DNA from: Larix sibirica
Taxonomy: Eukaryota > Streptophyta > Pinopsida > Pinales > Pinaceae
DNA: 10,147 nucleotides
Assembly: GCA_004151065.3 (NCBI GenBank)
Contig: NWUY0300134416.1
Coordinates: 1 to 10,147 of the forward strand
Reading direction: 5' to 3'
The stretch's first letter is position 1, and each line of letters starts with the position of its first letter. Below the pieces are notes generated by a model. It did no database searches, was not told where the DNA came from, and worked only from the letters and a program-made list of their open reading frames with translations. This document shows positions 7,215 to 10,147 of the stretch, in pieces. The translations under genes were made by a program, and so were the position numbers.

Positions 7215-7754
7215 TTAGCTCATGGGTTCTGAAATTTCCTGCATTTTAGCTTTCTTACAACCTCTTTTTGGGTATTTCTTGTAGAAATGTTCACCTCGAC
7301 AGCCCCAACATTTAAAAGTTGGATTGGTATTCTTTGTAGAAGTGTCTACTACTTGTAATTCGTCCTCGTTTATCTCTATCTAAGGATGTTTCCCAGCCAT
7401 GTGACTTGGCATTTGTTTCTGTAAAAATTCTTACCATTCATCCTTTGCTACAACTACTAGGATATCTTTCACTTCATTTTGCATATGGACTAATTCTTGC
7501 AAAAGTTGGAGATTCATCTCATTCTGTTTATTGTGTATATTTAGCATTTCCCCAATATTTTCTTGCGTCTTTTGAATTTCCCGGGGCAGTTCTTCGCCAA
7601 CATGGAAGAACCTTCAATCAAATGCCATTTTTAATCCATGTGGTTGTCTTTACTTTTCTTCCACTTTGAAGTCAGCAACAATATCTTCCACACGAAAGCT
7701 TTCATGTGTAACAATCACCACAAATTCCATCAAGCCAACATTCACATATATAAA
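7215..7754 (-). pseudogene. Gypsy-type gag C-terminal part, with stops
   Basis: One minus-strand frame carries gag-like sequence interrupted by stops at 7650-7652, 7614-7616, 7431-7433 and one between the coiled coil and knuckle near 7380. It reads ESFRVEDIVADFKVEEK, then a 56-codon stretch at 7434-7601 rich in E, Q, L and I with heptad-like spacing (IQKTQENIGEMLNIHNK; LLQELVHMQNEVKDIL), likely a coiled coil. It then has a zinc knuckle at 7272-7310, CWGCRGEHFYKKY, and a basic tail ending at TAA 7215-7217. The knuckle follows Cys-x2-Cys-x3-His-x4-Cys, but the last Cys is Tyr (TAC), so it could not bind zinc normally. Gag packages element RNA into particles in the cytoplasm. The purine tract lies only about 230 bp beyond, with no pol between. 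Confidence 0.7.
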
Positions 7755-8100
7755 TCACCATCAATGTTTCCATTCCTTTCTCAAAATGCTTTATGCAAAA
7801 AAAAAATCTTGCGTATGCCTATGCATATAGATGATTCCAATCATCTTCATTTCATTTACCGAAATTAATTCTTTCAGCATGCATTGTTTATTTCAAACAA
7901 AAATAAGCTCATCAATTTCTTATTGCAACATGCATTTCAAACAATTTCTTTTTTTGGAAAGTAAAAACATAAGTAAAAGAGGTGAGTAAGAATCCCCCCC
8001 TCTTAGTTTTGTCCCAATATGGAGATCCAAAACCATGGCTCTTTTTTCTCCTTCGCCACTTTTCTTTAAAATGATGTGTTCAATTTGCTTAAATTTATTT
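7755..8100 (-). other. Leader-like stretch upstream of gag, no gene seen
   Basis: On the minus strand this precedes the gag relic and lies behind the hairpin repeats. Several stops interrupt each frame. A-rich runs at 7798-7806 and C/T-rich runs at 7995-8002 are visible, and no domain is recognised. Confidence 0.4.
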
Positions 8101-8103
8101 TTC

Positions 8104-8256
8104 TTTATCATGCAAGTGCTAACTTGCACCGCTTTTGTCTTCAACATGCAAGTGCTCATCTTGCATCGTCTTTGTCTTCAACATGCAAGTGCTTGTCTTG
8201 CATCGCCTTGGTCTTCAACATGCAAGTGCTCGTCTTGCATCGCCTTTGTCTCCAAC
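8104..8256. repeat. 36-37-bp tandem repeat, each unit a hairpin
   Basis: Four units start CATGCAAGTGCT at 8109, 8145, 8182 and 8219, with spacings of 36, 37 and 37 bp. Each continues with CTTGCATCG and CCTTTGTCTTCAA-like sequence. Within each unit ATGCAAG and CTTGCAT are inverted repeats around a 6-7-base loop; the arms are perfect in units two to four, and the first has CTTGCAC. The period is not a multiple of three, so the open frames here in all three forward frames and on the minus strand are by-products. The array lies in the region upstream of the minus-strand gag. Confidence 0.9.
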
Positions 8257-8259
8257 TAG

Positions 8260-8507
8260 AGGAAAACACATCCTCAAATCAAGTCGGGGAAAACCCATCC
8301 TTGGCTTACTTAACTTTTTATACATAGGAAAGCATATCCTCAATGCAAGCTAAGGAATACCATTCCTCGGCCTTGCATGGGTTTATACAAAGGAAAATAC
8401 ATCCTCAATGCAAGTTCTTGACTTGCATAGTCTTTGTCTTCTTTGGCTTTACTCCCTTACTTCAACTTTACTTGCCATTTTCAATATGCAAGCAACAACT
8501 TGCATAT
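8260..8507. repeat. Interspersed hairpins: ATGCAAG/CTTGCAT and AGGA/TCCT
   Basis: Three more ATGCAAG...CTTGCAT inverted repeats follow the tandem array. They are at 8343-8378 (22-base interior), 8408-8428 (7-base loop) and 8484-8507 (9-base arms ATATGCAAG/CTTGCATAT, 6-base loop). Interleaved are four 15-base AGGA-N7-TCCT motifs at 8260, 8326, 8353 and 8391. The one at 8353-8367 has six-base arms, AGGAAT/ATTCCT, and sits inside the long-loop hairpin. A 55-bp segment at 8295-8349 is repeated imperfectly at 8360-8414. Confidence 0.85.
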
Positions 8508-8529
8508 ATATACCTGATGATCACATAAT

Positions 8530-10147
8530 AGCTAGAAAAGGTCATCAATATCATTTAAAAATCATAACATACATTTAACACAATGCATTATCATGACACT
8601 GAACCATCCTACTTATTGACGCTTTATAAACTGTCTGATTTCCTTCCTCTCCACCTGGACACAACACCAGGAAAGTGTCCATTCCCTTTGTGGTGCTATT
8701 ACTGCCAACATAAACATTGCAATCAGATTTCTTGCAAGTGCTTCACATTCTCAAATTTCTAAAAACATAATTGCTCTTACGAAATTCTTTTCAGGATTAA
8801 AATTTGAAGTTTTGGAAAAGAGACATCCCTTTTCCCACCACCAAAACCCATTTTTAGTTCCTTGACTTACACAACATTCTTCACTAAACACCATGACTTC
8901 CATATGGATCTTCTGATGTTTTCAACAATTTTTCAATATTGCATTTTCATTCTCTGCAAAGAAGCTTAATATTGTAGTCTCATTCTCTGCATCACTTGCA
9001 ACCCATCACATTAGATGAAATAACATAATTCATATCATATAACTTTAGTTAACAATCATTAATAAGTACCATCAACTAACAACATTTAGCAATTTATAGG
9101 CAACAAAAATTAATACTTCATAAACATATAACAATTTACTGTAGCTAGCAATATACCCATAACTTCTACTTTCATAAAGTTCCACTATGGAAATTTTTAG
9201 TAATTTCATTCTCGTTTCACCCGTAGCAGAGTGAACAAGCACCAATCATCCATACCTGTAATGAAACATGTGCATGCACCATTCTATAGGAAAACACTTA
9301 ACTAAATTCAAGCACTTACTATTATTTTAGAATCTCTTGTACAATTAGTGTTTCATTCAAGTATAAAACTCAACAATCACACTAATTACCATTAAAGAAC
9401 AACATTTCAATATTACATAAACATAAAACCATTCTTTCACTGATGGACTCAAGCCTAAGTCTACCCAAAAAAATTAGCTAACATTCGACTATGATCATCC
9501 ACCATGGGACTCGAACACAACAAAGCATAGGCTACAAACAATCACCAAGGACTCAAACATATGCCCTGCTAGGATTTATAGGCCATCATAGAGAATAAAG
9601 GAAAGTATGATTGCCCAACTATTGAGATCAATCATAGAGTTGCAGGAACCTCAAGGCCTCATCCAGTCTAACACCAATGGGGTATTCATTCTCTGCACCA
9701 ACAGTCCCTCGAGTAGTACCTCCCTACAGGTGCTCTGTAGTGTGAGAAGAACATTGGTAGACCAGACCATATTAGCCTTTTAGAAGGTCACAACCTGTAC
9801 TAGGATGATTACAGACTCAACCCTAAACCTTTCTCTACTTTTGTGAATTACACAGCTTCATGATCACATCATTCATGAACAATTAACATGACAGAGTCCA
9901 CTCTATCATATAGATAGGAATACACGACTTTGCAATCAACATACCATTTGGTATTTCATATGTAATAAATCCATAATACTTAGCCAGATATATCACTCTA
10001 ACCACATTATATTACTCGACAATCCAAACTCAATGGAGCCAAGATAAATATCACTATGATATAAATACTACTAGTCAGACATAACTAGATACAACATTTA
10101 GAAAACAACATACCACTGATCTGGATTTATGTGGGAACAAAACAAAA
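8530..10147. other. AT-rich stretch without a recognisable gene
   Basis: No frame of useful length and no LTR boundary or primer site is found. Minor structure is visible. Positions 8654-8680 can fold as CCTGG/CCAGG or as GGACAC/GTGTCC. AATATTG-N6-CATTCTCTGCA occurs at 8935-8958 and 8968-8991, with CATTCTCTGCA again at 9687-9697. If the minus-strand element is complete, its 5' leader and 5' LTR should lie here or beyond the right edge, but I could not match this stretch to the LTR copies. The 9600-9800 part is less AT-rich and has a 31-codon minus-strand stretch (near 9630-9725) too short to call. Confidence 0.4.

Noticed and set aside
7406-7868. Two forward frames of 87 and 76 codons
   Set aside because: They lie largely antisense to the gag relic, which has a coiled coil and zinc knuckle on the minus strand.
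8104-8507. CRISPR array
   Set aside because: Unit spacing is 36-37 bp with no spacer-like unique sequence, the units are imperfect, and the context is a plant retrotransposon.
7920-8528. Several overlapping frames of 61-83 codons on both strands
   Set aside because: They are produced by the 36-37-bp hairpin repeat, whose period is not a multiple of three and which is open in several frames.
9501-9520. tRNA-like GGGACTCGAAC, possible T-arm or primer site
   Set aside because: No acceptor-stem partner, anticodon arm or TGG-plus-acceptor arrangement is found around it.
9630-9725. Short minus-strand stretch of about 31 codons (TTRGTVGAENEYPIGVRLDE) as a gag N-terminus
   Set aside because: It is too short, with stops on both sides and no confirming motif nearby.

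Overview
This window looks like gene-poor, repeat-dominated nuclear DNA from a large plant genome, probably a gymnosperm. It is AT-rich and has no intact gene, tRNA or rRNA that I can support. The structure is a patchwork of old, diverged LTR retrotransposons nested in and beside each other. Placing it in a conifer is an inference from the retrotransposon style (degenerate Ty1/copia and Ty3/gypsy-type relics, a tRNA-iMet primer site, a Cys-x2-Cys-x3-His zinc knuckle). Two isolated n bases suggest a draft scaffold.

Layout. Positions 1-1403 are a minus-oriented gypsy-type LTR whose left end may lie outside the window; it carries an internal set of imperfect tandem repeats (419-780). A complete but small copia-like element follows on the plus strand at 1480-4636. 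It has two diverged LTRs (1480-2105 and 4001-4636), a target-site duplication CTACT, and a primer-binding site directly after the 5' LTR. Its leader holds a 21-bp minisatellite, followed by a broken gag and then an unrecognised reading frame in place of protease, integrase and reverse transcriptase. Positions 4642 to about 6230 are AT-rich with no gene. A second copy of the gypsy-type LTR, again minus-oriented, ends at 6967 and abuts a minus-strand polypurine tract. To its right is a minus-strand gag relic with a coiled coil and zinc knuckle (7215-7754). Behind that, in the gag-upstream leader of this element, is a cluster of hairpin-forming repeats (8109-8507). Positions 8530-10147 hold no feature I can name.

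Both elements look non-autonomous: each has gag-like sequence but no pol, so both would depend on enzymes from other elements. The strongest points for a second look are the 8.1-8.5 kb hairpin array, the unknown 293-codon frame in the copia-like element and its N-marked duplication, and the gag-only layout of the minus-strand element.
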